Assembly (NCBI GenBank): GCA_054601695.1
Contig: BAAHQB010000015.1
Span: 558,001-622,000, forward strand
From: Amorphochlora amoebiformis
Taxonomy: Eukaryota; Cercozoa; Chlorarachniophyceae
DNA: 64,000 nt
Direction: 5' to 3'
Below are positions 1 to 30,215 of the stretch, piece by piece. The translations under genes were made by a program, and so were the position numbers. Within the stretch, counting starts at the first letter, position 1. Every line of letters starts with the position of its first letter. Below the pieces are notes generated by a model. The model searched no databases, was not told the DNA's origin, and was given only the letters and a program-made list of their open reading frames with translations.

Positions 1-74
1 TGTGTTTTTTGTTCAATTCACATGTATACACACACAGACACACCACGCACGCACACACACACACACACACTCAC

Positions 75-112
<38 letters not shown>

Positions 113-113
113 G

Positions 114-148
<35 letters not shown>

Positions 149-162
149 TATTATACCCTTAC

Positions 163-244
163 AAATATCTCGGTCTGCCAAACGGGGAGCTTTTCGTACC
201 TTCATACACACACATATATATATATATGTATACATATATACATA

Positions 245-277
<33 letters not shown>

Positions 278-767
278 AATTCAAATACACATACTATTTG
301 AAAACATCATATGATAGCAGTGGTATACATAAAAATGTCGATAGACGATATGCATTTATGTATTATCAAACATACACGAATATACAGATATTCATACATA
401 CATACATATATATGTATATGTGTACTCAAAGTTCTTGAGAGCTTCAAGGCCTTCGTTCACATCCTTTTTCCTCGCGTCCAGTTCCATTTTGGCCTCATCA
501 ATAATTGTCTACATACACACATTTACACACATTTATATATATGTATTTGTATATACACACATATATATATATACATAATATATATATATATATGTAAGAA
601 GAGGTGTTGATAGAACAAAGCTAGAGTGGGACGCTCTGTGTTTATGTATGTGTGTATGTATGTGTTTATATTTATGTTTATATATATATATATATATATA
701 GATTATAATAATAATAATTGCAATACATCTAAAATATGAGGCATGTTATCACGTTTACATCCATACT

Positions 768-830
<63 letters not shown>

Positions 831-1067
831 CCTCCTCCTCTTCTTCCTTAGCATCTATTCCGTCTTCTCCTATAGATAAACAACGTATTATATGCATAAT
901 ATACCAACAATATGCACATATGTATGCTACATATATTCATATATACACTCATATATATATGTATATTATTATTATTAGTATTATCACACAACAGTGTATA
1001 AATACACATTCACACACACGCACACATACATACTTATACTACACTACATATATTTGCATAAATATGC

Positions 1068-1118
<51 letters not shown>

Positions 1119-1235
1119 TGCATATTATATGTATATATATATATATGTATATTTATATATATGACACACATGTTACCTTCTATCTTTCCGTCATGGTATC
1201 TATATTATACATAATATATATGTGTGTATATATGG

Positions 1236-1291
<56 letters not shown>

Positions 1292-1347
1292 ACCAAACAC
1301 GCACGTTTATATAAATTATACCATATAATATATATTTTTATACATAC

Positions 1348-1387
<40 letters not shown>

Positions 1388-1734
1388 TACATATATCACT
1401 TACCCTCCTTCGTTTCGTCTTGATATCCAGGGAATAGTGGAAATCTAGTGCTAGCTGCCGGTCTAATCAAACATAGTTTCAAACTAGGTAACTTTGTATA
1501 TATATATTATATATATATATATATATATATGTATATTAATATATTTATATATGCGTAAATGTAAAATACGTATCTAATGCACATATATATATATATTTAT
1601 ATCATATATGTATATTATAATATAAAATAGCTGAAAAGGTATACTTTTGTAAGATTCCTTCGATTCTTGCATTGTTCATCATTAGCCCAACAATTTCATT
1701 ACCCTAAATACATATATATAATATATATACATAC

Positions 1735-1780
<46 letters not shown>

Positions 1781-1897
1781 ATATATATTATACCGTTCAT
1801 CATTAGCCAAACAATTTCATTGCCCTAAACATGTGTGTAGATAGATAATATACATACCCATATATATATTTATATATGCATATATATATATATATGT

Positions 1898-1965
<68 letters not shown>

Positions 1966-2102
1966 CATCAACAACCCGACAATTCCATTACCCTAAACAT
2001 ATGTATGTATAAATCTATACATTTATACTCTTACACACACACACATATATATATATATGTATATATATATATTTATATATATATATATATGTATGTATAT
2101 AT

Positions 2103-2155
<53 letters not shown>

Positions 2156-2711
2156 AAATCCACTGACCTCATCTGCCTTAAACGAAAACGTCTCTCCTTC
2201 GACCCCGCTTCCTGTGGTTCGGGTTAGGGTTAGGGTTAGGGTTAGGGTTAGGGTTAGGGTCAGGATTAAAGTTAGGGTTAGGGTTAGCGTTGCATTACGG
2301 TTCAGCGAGCGTTAGGATTAGCGTTAGGTTTGGGTTTGGGTTAGGGTTAGGGTTAGGGTTAGGGTTAGGTTAGGGTTAAATCTAAAACTAGCGTTAAAGT
2401 TAGGGTCAGGGTCTAGGGTTAGGGATAGGATTAGGGTTGCGTCAGGGTCGATTTAGCGTTTGAGGTTCAGGGTTAAGGTAAGGGTTAGGATTAGGGTTAT
2501 TTTGCGTTAGGTTTGAGTGTGCGGTTGTGCTAGGGTTGGGTTAGTGCTAGGGTTAAGGTCAGGGTTAGGGGTTAGGGTTAGGGTTAGGGTTAGATTAGGG
2601 AAGGATTTTGATTAGAATTGAGGTGGGGTTAGGACTGGGTAGGATACGTAGAAACACATATATGTAATATGATGTATATTCAATATAGATATATGTAAAT
2701 GTGTATTTATA

Positions 2712-2766
<55 letters not shown>

Positions 2767-2780
2767 GTACATATATAAAT

Positions 2781-2817
<37 letters not shown>

Positions 2818-2888
2818 CAATACATATAATATTTTATATTTATATATATTTTTATATATATATATATGTATATACATATATATATATA

Positions 2889-2951
<63 letters not shown>

Positions 2952-3105
2952 TGTACGTATACAGAGATGTTTGTACGTATACAGAGATTCCAGACCAAAA
3001 GCCAAATCCAAAAAAAACATATAAGAATGTCATATATATATACATAATATATATATATATATATATGTACATACATATGTATATATGTGTATATATATAT
3101 ATACT

Positions 3106-3143
<38 letters not shown>

Positions 3144-3471
3144 ACTGTACATAATAATGACAATAATAATAATAATACTAATACTAATGATAATAACAAT
3201 TAAAAAAAAAATTGTAATAAAAAACAGTAATAATGATACTGTATACATTTTTACATACAATATATATATATATATAAATATATATATTTATAAATACATA
3301 TATATATATATATAAATATATACACATAATATATACATGTGTATATGTACATACATACATATATATATATATATTTATATATATATATATATGTATATAT
3401 TTACCTTTATTAGTCTTAGGTTCAATCTCTCTTCCTTTGTTGGTAACCAGTTTAATCTGAGTATATCATAG

Positions 3472-3531
<60 letters not shown>

Positions 3532-3567
3532 CATATATTTTAATTTTACATGTTATATATTATATCT

Positions 3568-3613
<46 letters not shown>

Positions 3614-3763
3614 GCATACATATTATGCCTTACGCATATGTATGTATACTGTATACATTATACACATATGCACACAAACACACACACATACACACACACA
3701 CATACATATACACATACACACATATAAACGCATACACACATACATATATATATATCTATATCT

Positions 3764-3803
<40 letters not shown>

Positions 3804-3901
3804 TTTATATGCTATATAATTACATTCGTCGCTAGTTGAGTCTCATGATGAACTCCCGAAACCTTTATTGTAATATTATGTACATCTATATATTTAATAT
3901 G

Positions 3902-3965
<64 letters not shown>

Positions 3966-3978
3966 TATATACATATAC

Positions 3979-4060
<82 letters not shown>

Positions 4061-4332
4061 CAAGTAAACCAATGCGGTCCAAAGTCAGAATGAGAGATAG
4101 GATGTCAGAGGAAGAGATGTGGAGGAAGAGAGAGAGACTAATTTAGAAAGAGAGAGAGTGGGAAAGAGAGGGAGAGAGAGAGAGAGAGTGGGAGGGAGAG
4201 AGAGAGGGAGAGAGAGAGGAAAAGAAAGAGAGTGGGAAAGAGAAAGAGAAAGAAAGAGCGTAAGAGAGAGACACAGGGGAAGAGAGAGAGAGAGAGAGCA
4301 CAAGAGAGGGAGAGAGAGAGAGAAAGAAGAGA

Positions 4333-4364
<32 letters not shown>

Positions 4365-4552
4365 AGAGAGAAGAGAAAGAGAAAGAGGGAGAAAGAGATC
4401 TGCAGGGGGAGAGAGTGAGCAAGAGAGACAAAAAAGGAGAGTGAGAGCAAGAGAGAGAGAGGAGGTTGAGATATCCAGAATAAGACACAGAGAGATTCAG
4501 GGAGAGAGAGAGAACTGAGGAAAATGAGGGCGGGAGACATAGAGACGTAGAG

Positions 4553-4583
<31 letters not shown>

Positions 4584-5001
4584 AAGATGACGAGAGAGGG
4601 AAAGAGGAGAGAAAAGAGCGTGTGAGCGAGAAAAGTGAGAGGAGAGAATAAAATAAAAAAGTGTGAGAAAAAGTGTGAGAGAGTGAGAGGAGAGAGAGAG
4701 ATTGAGAAAAAGAATGAGAGAGAGAGAGGAGAGAGAGAGGAGAGAGATGGAGGTGAGAGAAGAGAGTGAGGAGTGAGAGAAGAGAGCGAGAGGAAAGAGA
4801 GGGAGGAGAGAGGAGAGAGTGGGAAGGGGATCAAGGAAGATGGGAGGAGAGAGTGGAACGGGAGAGAGAGAGAGAGATAGAGAGAGAGAGAGACCATGAC
4901 AAGATACTCTTTATCTGCAAACTCAATTGCAGCTTGATTGGCTCCTCCTAAAGGTCCTATATATATATTATATATGTGTATATGTATATATATTATATAT
5001 A

Positions 5002-5036
<35 letters not shown>

Positions 5037-5107
5037 ACATATACGTAGGTATGTGTGTCTTCTTCTTCTCTCTCCCGTATGTGTATTTCTTTTTATGATG
5101 GTCTCAT

Positions 5108-5141
<34 letters not shown>

Positions 5142-5201
5142 TGGATATCGAACCATATTGAGTCTTAGTTTTCCATCCGTTTTGTCCTTCCTTGATGGTC
5201 T

Positions 5202-5254
<53 letters not shown>

Positions 5255-5314
5255 TGGATATCGAACCATATTAAGTCTTAGTTTTCCATCCGTTTTGTCC
5301 TTCCTTGATGGTCT

Positions 5315-5359
<45 letters not shown>

Positions 5360-5431
5360 TATTAATGAACATCGAACCATATTAAGTCTTAGTTTTCCAT
5401 CCGTTTTGTCCTTCCTTGATGGTCTCTTTAC

Positions 5432-5470
<39 letters not shown>

Positions 5471-5540
5471 TTAATGGATATCGAACCATATTAAGTCTTA
5501 GTTTTCCATCCGTTTTGTCCTTCCTTGATGGTCTCTTTAC

Positions 5541-5593
<53 letters not shown>

Positions 5594-5659
5594 TGGATAT
5601 CGAACCATATTAAGTCTTAGTTTTCCATCCGTTTTGTCCTTCCTTGATGGTCTCTTTAC

Positions 5660-5695
<36 letters not shown>

Positions 5696-6052
5696 TAATG
5701 GATATCGAACCATATTGAGTCTTAGTTTTCCATCCGTTTTGTCCCTCCTTGATGGTCTCTTCGCGAAACTCAAAACTCAGCCCATCGACAACATCGCCTA
5801 GGTTATATTGATATATCTATGTATATATATATATATATATATATGCATATAAAAATTATGTATATACAATATTCATATATACAATACTCATATATGTATA
5901 TATGTGTGTGTGTGTGTGTAATGATGGTGGTGCTTTTTGTATAGCTTTCAAAGATCACTGAACTACGCTTGTGTATTTCTCTATGTGTAGATATATTCAT
6001 AGTATGTATATATATACATATATATAATGTAGATATTATTCACATATATATA

Positions 6053-6120
<68 letters not shown>

Positions 6121-6266
6121 TACCCGTGGTGGGAACAATTTGATGGAGCGAACCGTTAGGGGCAGCCTGCGTGCATGAATGCGAATACGTATTTATACGT
6201 ATATATATATTTATATATATATATATAATATAATAATATATATAATAATATATATAATAATATATG

Positions 6267-6331
<65 letters not shown>

Positions 6332-6441
6332 GCTAAGGTGGCGCCCCACCCTAACCCCGTATTTATTTATATACCTATATACATATTATATATATATATA
6401 TATGTACATATATATTATATATATATATATATATATATGTA

Positions 6442-6478
<37 letters not shown>

Positions 6479-7232
6479 CTATGGCCACCTTAACCATTTA
6501 AACATTATATCTTATATAAATATGCACATACGTATAAATATATTATCATATACGCACATAGACACACATACATATATAAGTATATGTGTATATATATATA
6601 TATTTCTTTATACATATATGTGTATATATATATATATATATATAAATACATGCATACATATTTATGAACACACCGCCTCCATGGCTAACTTTTCCTCCTC
6701 CAAAACCTTTGCCAATTCCTCCTCTGCACAAAAATGGGAGACAAAAAGAGAAAAAAGAGAAAAAAGAGAAAAAAGAGAGAAAAAAAGAGAGAAATAGAGG
6801 AAGAAAGCAAAAATGAAAAGAGAGAAACAGACAGAGAAAAACGAATTAGAATGAAGAGCTCTTTAAGTCCCCAAAAACAGAACCGTTTAATCCAACGTTC
6901 ACGGAACCCACACTTCGGGACACAGATCGGAACCCACGGAAACCATGACTTGAAAGGGTAAGATCCGAGACTGCAACTCACGGAACCCACGTCCCCGGAA
7001 CCCACACCCACCGATCTAACGATCTCGGAAGCCACGATCTATCTCGGAAGCCACGGAACCCAGGACTCACAGACGCAAGGAGGGAATAGAAGGGTTAGGT
7101 ACCGAGCTCTTTGATCTTTTCTTCATTGGCTTTGCGTTTTTCTTCATTATCCTTTTGAATCTGTTCATTTGGGTGTACGATTTCTTTTTTTATACGTATG
7201 TATGAGTATATATATATATATATGTATGTATG

Positions 7233-7287
<55 letters not shown>

Positions 7288-7289
7288 CA

Positions 7290-7321
<32 letters not shown>

Positions 7322-7811
7322 ATGTATGTAAGTATGTATAAAACTACATGTATATATTTACTTTTTATATTTCTCTTCAAAAATATATTTGTACAAATAT
7401 ATGTATATATATGTATGTGTATATGTATATATAAACAAATATATATGTATACATATAAATATGTGTATATTTATATACCATATATATATATACATATCCA
7501 CATATATATATATATATATATGGATATATATATGTATATATGTATGTATACATATGAGGTAAAAGTATACATATATATATATATTATACATACACATATT
7601 TACTATACATATATCTCAGATACTATTACCTGAGCGGCTCCCAATTTAATGTCCTCTACAATAGGGATAGCCTGTTTTCATTTTATGGTGTATTGTATTG
7701 AGCTGTGTTCAGGATCATACTAGGTGACATAGATTACCTTGGGTTAGTATATATCTACCTTTATGTATATTTAAATATGTATTTACATACATGTATATTT
7801 ACATATATATA

Positions 7812-7859
<48 letters not shown>

Positions 7860-8311
7860 GTTTAAGATGTGACCTGATTGAAAACGGCCATGTCGAAGAA
7901 GGCTTTGTATCTAATATAAATATATATACATAATATATATATATATATACACACATATATATATATATATATATATAGATATTATCTCTTATATATATAA
8001 TATTATCTCTTACATACATAAACATACATGCAAAATACACATATATATATATACATATAATTAAAATTTTCATATTTTAATATTCCATTACTGTAATCGA
8101 AGCGCGAAATAGGCTCCAGACATAGGTTCCCGGAAAAACACGATATCTCGCGCCCCTTCTCCCAAAAGAACGTTCGGAATATATAGTATGGGTGGTTTTT
8201 TCGGCGGTTTCTCCTGAGAATATACAAGGTATATGTTTGTTTTGTTATTCTGGACGTATGTGATTGTGTGGATGTATGAAGGTTAGATATGCACATATTA
8301 TATATACTGCG

Positions 8312-8353
<42 letters not shown>

Positions 8354-8428
8354 GGTCTTATATAATTGAAATGTACATGTAAATAATATACCTACGTATA
8401 ACATGTTTATAAATATATACATATGTAA

Positions 8429-8504
<76 letters not shown>

Positions 8505-8515
8505 TATATATATAT

Positions 8516-8562
<47 letters not shown>

Positions 8563-8785
8563 ATTATATCTATATATATATATATATATATATATATTTG
8601 GATACATGGGAGAGTGTTTCAAAGTCGAGTGCAAAAGTTTCGAGAGTGTTCCAAGAAAAAGCGTGAGAGTTCTAGAAAGTTGGAGAGGAGGTTATTGGAC
8701 CTCCTGAGTCTCCTTTTCCTCATCTTCCTCCTCATCTTCATTCAATAGACCGAACGTTACGCCCTCTCCATTCTTCAGAAGACTG

Positions 8786-8816
<31 letters not shown>

Positions 8817-8944
8817 ATATATATATGTATATATAAATATTTGCATTTTCATATATGTATGGTATGTTTACTTTTAGACAACAATACACGGAGATAAATA
8901 CATAGGATACATAGGTACACACGGCCGATGACATAGTTATGTAA

Positions 8945-8978
<34 letters not shown>

Positions 8979-9023
8979 TATGTATATATTTTTAGAAATA
9001 TGTATATATTTTACATATGTATA

Positions 9024-9060
<37 letters not shown>

Positions 9061-9662
9061 ATATACATATTGTTGTAATGTATTTATTATATATATATAT
9101 ATATATATATAATATACATAAACATCACATACCTGTCCTTAATAAACTCATGACTAGGCGTCCACGCAATGTACGTAATGACCTGAAAGCGTAAAAAAAA
9201 AAATACAGAACGGATTATGACACATCAGCGTGACAACTCAAGAATAAGTGAACGGAGAGGGAGCGAGAGAAACACACATACGTAAAAGAGAGGAGAGAGA
9301 TAGAGAAGAGAAAGAGAGAGACGAGAGAGTGAGAAGGCGTGAGCAAAGAGAGGAGAGGGGATTGGAGGGAGAGAAGATCCTAAGAGAGAGTTTTCGAGAG
9401 GGGGAGACTTCGAGTAAGTTTGAAAATACGAGAGATTCGAGAGAGTTTGAAATGGGGTAGAGGTGTACCTCTTCCTCCGTATCGTGGTAGACTCTCTTGG
9501 ATCGCTCGCCAAAATAGACGTTGGGAGTCTGAATCTTATCGCTCAAGAACGCACAGTATCTGATTTATTTATATAATTAATATATATATATATATATATA
9601 CATACATATATAATTTATATATACATATATACATATATAATACACATATGTATATATATATG

Positions 9663-9713
<51 letters not shown>

Positions 9714-9947
9714 TTATATATATTCTTGCGAACCGTGCTAGAACTTCAAGTCGTTTGTCGGCTACGGACAGGTATTTGTCGAACCCTTCAACCTTCTTTC
9801 GCTCTGTCTTCTCCAAATTGGCGACCACTAGGGCTTTCTCTTTTTCCAAAGCCTCCTAATGTAATATATATATATATATATGTATACATGTGTATTTATA
9901 TATATATATATATATATTATGTATATATATATATATATATATAAATG

Positions 9948-10006
<59 letters not shown>

Positions 10007-10055
10007 GCCTTCTTTTTCTTTCAAGGCCTTCCAATATTATATGTATATGTAGCTA

Positions 10056-10138
<83 letters not shown>

Positions 10139-10166
10139 GGTATACACATATACATATGTATATATG

Positions 10167-10205
<39 letters not shown>

Positions 10206-10353
10206 TATATATTTATATATATGTTTATCTATTATACATACATGATATATACCTGTTTCGCGTAGGGAATCCAGTCCTCAAGACACTTCTTCTCTTCGGC
10301 GAGTTTCTAATAAAAATAATCACTACGTATGCTGCGTAAATTTATACTAATAT

Positions 10354-10395
<42 letters not shown>

Positions 10396-10432
10396 GTGTT
10401 GTACATATATTTGTATGTATTATGCGTATACA

Positions 10433-10470
<38 letters not shown>

Positions 10471-11568
10471 CGCACATACGCATGAGACAAGACGTTAATA
10501 TGCACAAAGGTGAAGTATTCCCGACAAGTCTTAGCATTGGATTTAGGGTTAGGGAACACTGGGTTGGACCAGTTCTCTACTGTAAGCGAATACATACGAG
10601 AGGGAGAGGAGCGGTGGGTGAGAGGGAGACGTAGAGATTGAATTACGATGACTTACGATTTTCGACTCCTTTTGCAGCTTGACATAGTTGAGAAGCCACT
10701 TTCCCAAATAGTCTACTGGATCTAATGGAGACTGTACGATTGTATCCGCCAGGCCTAGTATACGATCCGTGTATGTAATAGTTTTGGTAGTATGTGTTGA
10801 TGTTATATCATATGCAGGTATGTTTAAAAAAGCGTATTCTATGAAAACTTGACTTCCCCGTTTCAGAATATCTCGAGTATAAGCAGAAAAATTGAAGAGG
10901 AATGTATTCATTCGTTTGAATCATGTTTGGAACATCGCAACGAGAGATCTGAAGGTGGGGGGAAGGGTAGTATTTCCGTATATTATTCCATCCACCTTTT
11001 GACAGCACTGACCCAATATTCTGTTTCAAATACTCAGTGTCCATCTTTCACCTTAAAAAAAACATGTTCAGACCTTCGATATTGTTTACTTCCAACCAGG
11101 AACCCTCTCTTCCTTTCCCCCCCCCCACGGAATCTTCCGTATTAACCAGTTTTGTCTCCCACCTGATGGAAACCCGCCACCGCGTCCTCTGGCGTTTCCA
11201 CGTAACTGTATTAGATATCTAAAAGCAGATATCGAAGTATATACTTTTGATATGACCGATTTCATGTCACTCTTCATGACACATGAAAACACCCTCTAAT
11301 GCATTACAACCTCCACGTGTCCCCCAATGAGGTTCCCTCGGGTCTCCACACCCTTCCAAGGTCTGGAGAAGCCCCCTCCGCCCCCATCCAACGATTACGT
11401 ACCCCCTCCCATACAACCAAACCATTTTTTCACATACTCGCGGAGAGATAGGGCTTCCCGAGAGAATTTTCGATCGCGTAACCGACGAAGACGGTGGGCA
11501 CGCGCTGCTTGGGTGGCAGCTGTAGCAGTTCTTACGGCGTTTGATGCGAGAGCGGACTCGGATTGGGA
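163..11568 (-). CDS. Gene A: RSP2-like protein, DPY-30 + GAF + coiled coil + jacalin-like lectin (partial both ends)
   Basis: I rebuilt 25 exons on the minus strand: 11438-11568, 11163-11205, 10996-11044, 10657-10754, 10253-10306, 9734-9855, 9469-9541, 9133-9182, 8701-8782, 8092-8213, 7874-7910, 7630-7671, 7103-7160, 6674-6723, 6124-6166, 5711-5797, 4895-4947, 3824-3862, 3405-3456, 2168-2211, 1645-1703, 1404-1444, 832-869, 426-508, 163-199. All phases agree and give 529 open codons. Residues about 72-107 are a DPY-30 motif ([16 protein letters not shown]). Residues about 170-290 are GAF-like ([13 protein letters not shown], then [10 protein letters not shown]). Residues about 338-465 read as a jacalin-like fold ([31 protein letters not shown]). 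Charged helices link the domains and follow the lectin part. DPY-30 plus GAF is the layout of flagellar radial spoke protein 2, so a place in the axonemal radial spoke is inferred. The first exon is preceded by an in-frame stop, so the start codon lies in an unseen 5' exon; the 3' end runs off the window. The lectin part is unexpected. Confidence 0.72.
1676..2000 (-). repeat. Partial copies of the 1645-1703 exon (5' half with 3' splice site)
   Basis: The first half of the exon at 1645-1703, with its TTTAGG acceptor, is repeated at about 1796-1832 and 1963-2000. The copies are separated by (TA)n and lie upstream in the sense direction. They differ from the intact exon by a few substitutions and lack the second half. 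They look like decayed tandem duplicates of an intron-exon junction and could act as decoy acceptors. Confidence 0.7.
2218..2645. repeat. Degenerate interstitial TTAGGG array
   Basis: Runs of TTAGGG on the plus strand (best stretches 2222-2260, 2338-2370 and 2570-2592) are mixed with variants such as TTAGCG and TTGGG. The array sits inside a gene A intron, so the sense transcript carries the CCCTAA strand. It is imperfect and internal, therefore not a chromosome end in this assembly. Confidence 0.9.
4083..4894. repeat. Long GA-rich (plus) / CT-rich (sense) array
   Basis: About 800 bp of nearly pure purine, mostly GA with GGA and AAAG variants, ends exactly at the donor of the gene A exon 4895-4947. 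In the sense direction it is a giant polypyrimidine tract filling most of the intron. It could form triplex DNA. The long Ser/Leu and Arg/Glu frames over it are repeat read-through. Confidence 0.85.
5097..5763 (-). repeat. Minisatellite made from the 3' half of a gene A exon
   Basis: Six blocks of about 68 bp start near 5138, 5251, 5362, 5471, 5590 and 5695, with a fragment near 5097, each separated by (TA)n. The block at 5695 overlaps the true exon 5711-5797. The others repeat its last ~55 coding bases plus its donor (TATG|GTTCGA). Copies starting at 5251, 5362, 5471 and 5590 carry TTAA where the exon has TCAA, which gives an in-frame TAA; the outermost copy (5138) and the real exon do not. 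This is an exon-edge array expanded with its intronic flank. Confidence 0.85.
7874..10754 (-). other. DPY-30 motif and GAF domain exons of gene A
   Basis: The DPY-30 helix pair is encoded at 10657-10754, with the core [11 protein letters not shown]; this motif docks on a partner amphipathic helix. A charged helix follows (10253-10306 and 9734-9855). The GAF-like domain is split over 9469-9541, 9133-9182, 8701-8782, 8092-8213 and 7874-7910. An acidic insert ([12 protein letters not shown]) sits between its two halves at 8701-8782. Order and spacing fit RSP2-type radial spoke proteins; the family assignment is from memory of the motif pattern. Confidence 0.65.
9240..9468. repeat. GA-rich tract in a gene A intron
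   Basis: Purine-rich DNA (GAGA with AAAGAGAGG variants) fills the intron between exons 9469-9541 and 9133-9182, apart from its outer edges. It reads as CT on the sense strand, like the other purine tracts of gene A. A similar shorter tract lies at 6735-6845. Confidence 0.7.
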
Positions 11569-11700
11569 CTATATAACGAATCGAGGAGATGGAATAGGTT
11601 CGTAGGTTTTTTTGGGAGAGAGTGAATGTTGGTGTTCGGTGGGTGCGCATGTGCGTGTTTGTTTACGTGGTGATGTTTAGGTGTTTATGTGCATGTTTGC

Positions 11701-11732
<32 letters not shown>

Positions 11733-11811
11733 ATATTGATATATGTATATGAACACGTATATACTTATATGTATATAATATATATATTTATATATATATA
11801 TATATATATAT

Positions 11812-11927
<116 letters not shown>

Positions 11928-11930
11928 TTA

Positions 11931-11970
<40 letters not shown>

Positions 11971-11990
11971 GTATATATTATATTTATATT

Positions 11991-12039
<49 letters not shown>

Positions 12040-12059
12040 CTATTTATTTATAAATCTTG

Positions 12060-12122
<63 letters not shown>

Positions 12123-12143
12123 CTATCATATGTGTACATATAT

Positions 12144-12198
<55 letters not shown>

Positions 12199-12222
12199 GT
12201 ACATAGATATATGAAAATATAT

Positions 12223-12309
<87 letters not shown>

Positions 12310-12393
12310 CTAATATCTATATACATATAAGTATATATATGTATATATATATATATATTATAATATATATAATATATGTGTATACATATGTGC

Positions 12394-12437
<44 letters not shown>

Positions 12438-12440
12438 TAT

Positions 12441-12475
<35 letters not shown>

Positions 12476-12559
12476 AATATATATAATATATGTACATGTA
12501 TGTGTATGTATGTATTTGACTGGTGCTAATTATACATACATATATATATATATATAACC

Positions 12560-12580
12560 TTTTTTTTTTTTTTTTTTTTT

Positions 12581-12614
<34 letters not shown>
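12560..12614. repeat. Poly-T / poly-A palindrome
   Basis: Twenty-three T, then ATA, then about thirty A. It would fold as a near-perfect hairpin in single strands. It lies next to the CT array between genes A and B. Long homopolymers are also places where assemblies fail. Confidence 0.8.
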
Positions 12615-12615
<1 letters not shown>

Positions 12616-12648
12616 AAACACAATAAAGAAAAAACACACACACACACA

Positions 12649-12917
<269 letters not shown>

Positions 12918-12925
12918 ATATACAT

Positions 12926-12957
<32 letters not shown>

Positions 12958-13051
12958 TCTATACACACGCACACATATATATATATATATATATAAATAT
13001 ATATAATATATGTACATGTATGTGTATATATGTATTTGACTGGTGCTAATT

Positions 13052-13104
<53 letters not shown>

Positions 13105-13113
13105 CATATATAC

Positions 13114-28980
<15,867 letters not shown>

Positions 28981-30215
28981 TGAAAGATGTTTTTATGTTA
29001 AAAACTCAATTAATCACTGGCAATTCAAAACCAGCATTCAAATTTGTACTCTAGTGTGCTTTCCTATCCTCAGCCAGCCAATCGCCGTTTAAAAGCATGA
29101 GTGCGTGTATGTATGCGGAAGCCTGCTCTTTGCGTACATCATTGTACATTCTAGACATTTAATAATCATTAGTATAATCATTAGTATAATCGCTTGGCTG
29201 TACGTTCGCGATGTATAGTATGGGTAGTTATATACGTGTGATACACTGGTACCATTCCCTGTACATGTGTTGTATATACTAGATGTACGTACACATACGT
29301 ATTATGCATCTACGAAGTATATAAATGTACGCCTCCAACTTATAATTACCGCAGGCTAACTAGACTTACGTACGTATATCAAATATTAATGTGCGGCACG
29401 TACGTACGTATGATTTGACATTCCGCATATACGAGTTACAAGGTTACATCTAGTATACATATGACACCGGCCGTGAATATACACGGCAGGCTATGTCTAA
29501 TACATGCCATTTATACTGCAATTGCAACAACACTTATGCGTACCGTTGGTTATGTGGTATATGCCCAGAGTATTTTAGATGTGACATTCCATGATGACAA
29601 GCTTGGTGCATGTATTGTATACGATCCGATACGATCCGTGTACGTAGTACGCGTATATACGTACGTACGTATAGCCTATGCATGAGGCAATGCACGGCAT
29701 ACTGCTATGATACTCGCCATAGGCGGCCCCACACACAGGAAATTACGTCGACGTACACATGTCATATCGTAGATCGACAAGTTTTAGAAGTTAGTACGGG
29801 ACTACGGGTATGCATATGGACATGCAAATGATTGCGCATGACCAACGACTGCTGAACGTCGTTCACGTCAAGTCACTATTTGAACCGGAGTCGTTACAGC
29901 ACTATTTTTCACTGGCGTATATCTATTATATGTACTAGATGTACGTACGTATTCGTATTCGCACGGGACGCCGGCATCTGGCGAATCAATGGCGATTCAC
30001 ATACAATATAGAATACATCTAGTACATACTAGACATACACGGTAGTGGCCCAAGTTGCTTTATCCAACGTAAACAAATGTATCTAAGTCTTCTGTGTCTT
30101 GCTGTCGATAATGAATTCAATTTTTAACAATGCGCTCGCGCGGCACTCGGCGGAGCTGTAGACTAAATTTAATGGACTAGGAAACGAGAACGATAAAATG
30201 GAAGTGAGGATCTAT
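28981..30215. other. Convergent intergenic region B/C
   Basis: About 1.2 kb between the stop codons of genes B (plus) and C (minus). It is almost free of (TA)n and TTAGGG repeats but rich in TACGTACG-type palindromes (29363-29410, 29640-29675, 29935-29950). Short frames here have no recognisable product. Both genes' 3' UTRs should lie in it; I cannot define poly(A) sites. Confidence 0.6.

Larger units (their letters stand above)
200..4894. repeat. Introns of the 3' half of gene A: (TA)n, (CA)n, TTAGGG-like and GA arrays
   Basis: Every interval between the exons in this stretch is low-complexity DNA. It is mainly (TA)n up to about 100 bp, interrupted by CA, TACA and TATG runs. One intron (2212-3404) holds a degenerate TTAGGG array and another (3863-4894) a long GA array. 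Splice acceptors often follow a TA run directly. I see no extra gene here. Confidence 0.85.
1645..6166 (-). other. Jacalin-like lectin domain exons of gene A
   Basis: Seven exons (6124-6166, 5711-5797, 4895-4947, 3824-3862, 3405-3456, 2168-2211, 1645-1703) join in phase into about 125 residues. They show the beta-prism order of jacalin-like domains: I..I....[10 protein letters not shown], then YGG....IEF...EYLVMVSG, then IKLVTNKGR, a Gly-rich turn, ETFSF, and EIVGLMM near the end. The alternation of strands and glycines matches the family along its whole length. I cannot tell which sugar, if any, it binds. Confidence 0.6.

Noticed and set aside
743-1423. Ile-Tyr and His-Thr rich open frames here and throughout
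   Set aside because: Translation of (TA)n and (CA)n always lacks stops; these are not proteins.
2218-2645. True chromosome end
   Set aside because: The TTAGGG array is degenerate, internal and followed by exons of gene A on both sides.
4085-4897. Long Ser/Leu-rich and Arg/Glu-rich open frames
   Set aside because: They are read-through of the GA/CT array; no start context, no splice logic, no motif.
11327-11605. Plus-strand ORF with a proline-rich start
   Set aside because: It is antisense to gene A exon 11438-11568, whose minus frame links in phase to the DPY-30 exons.
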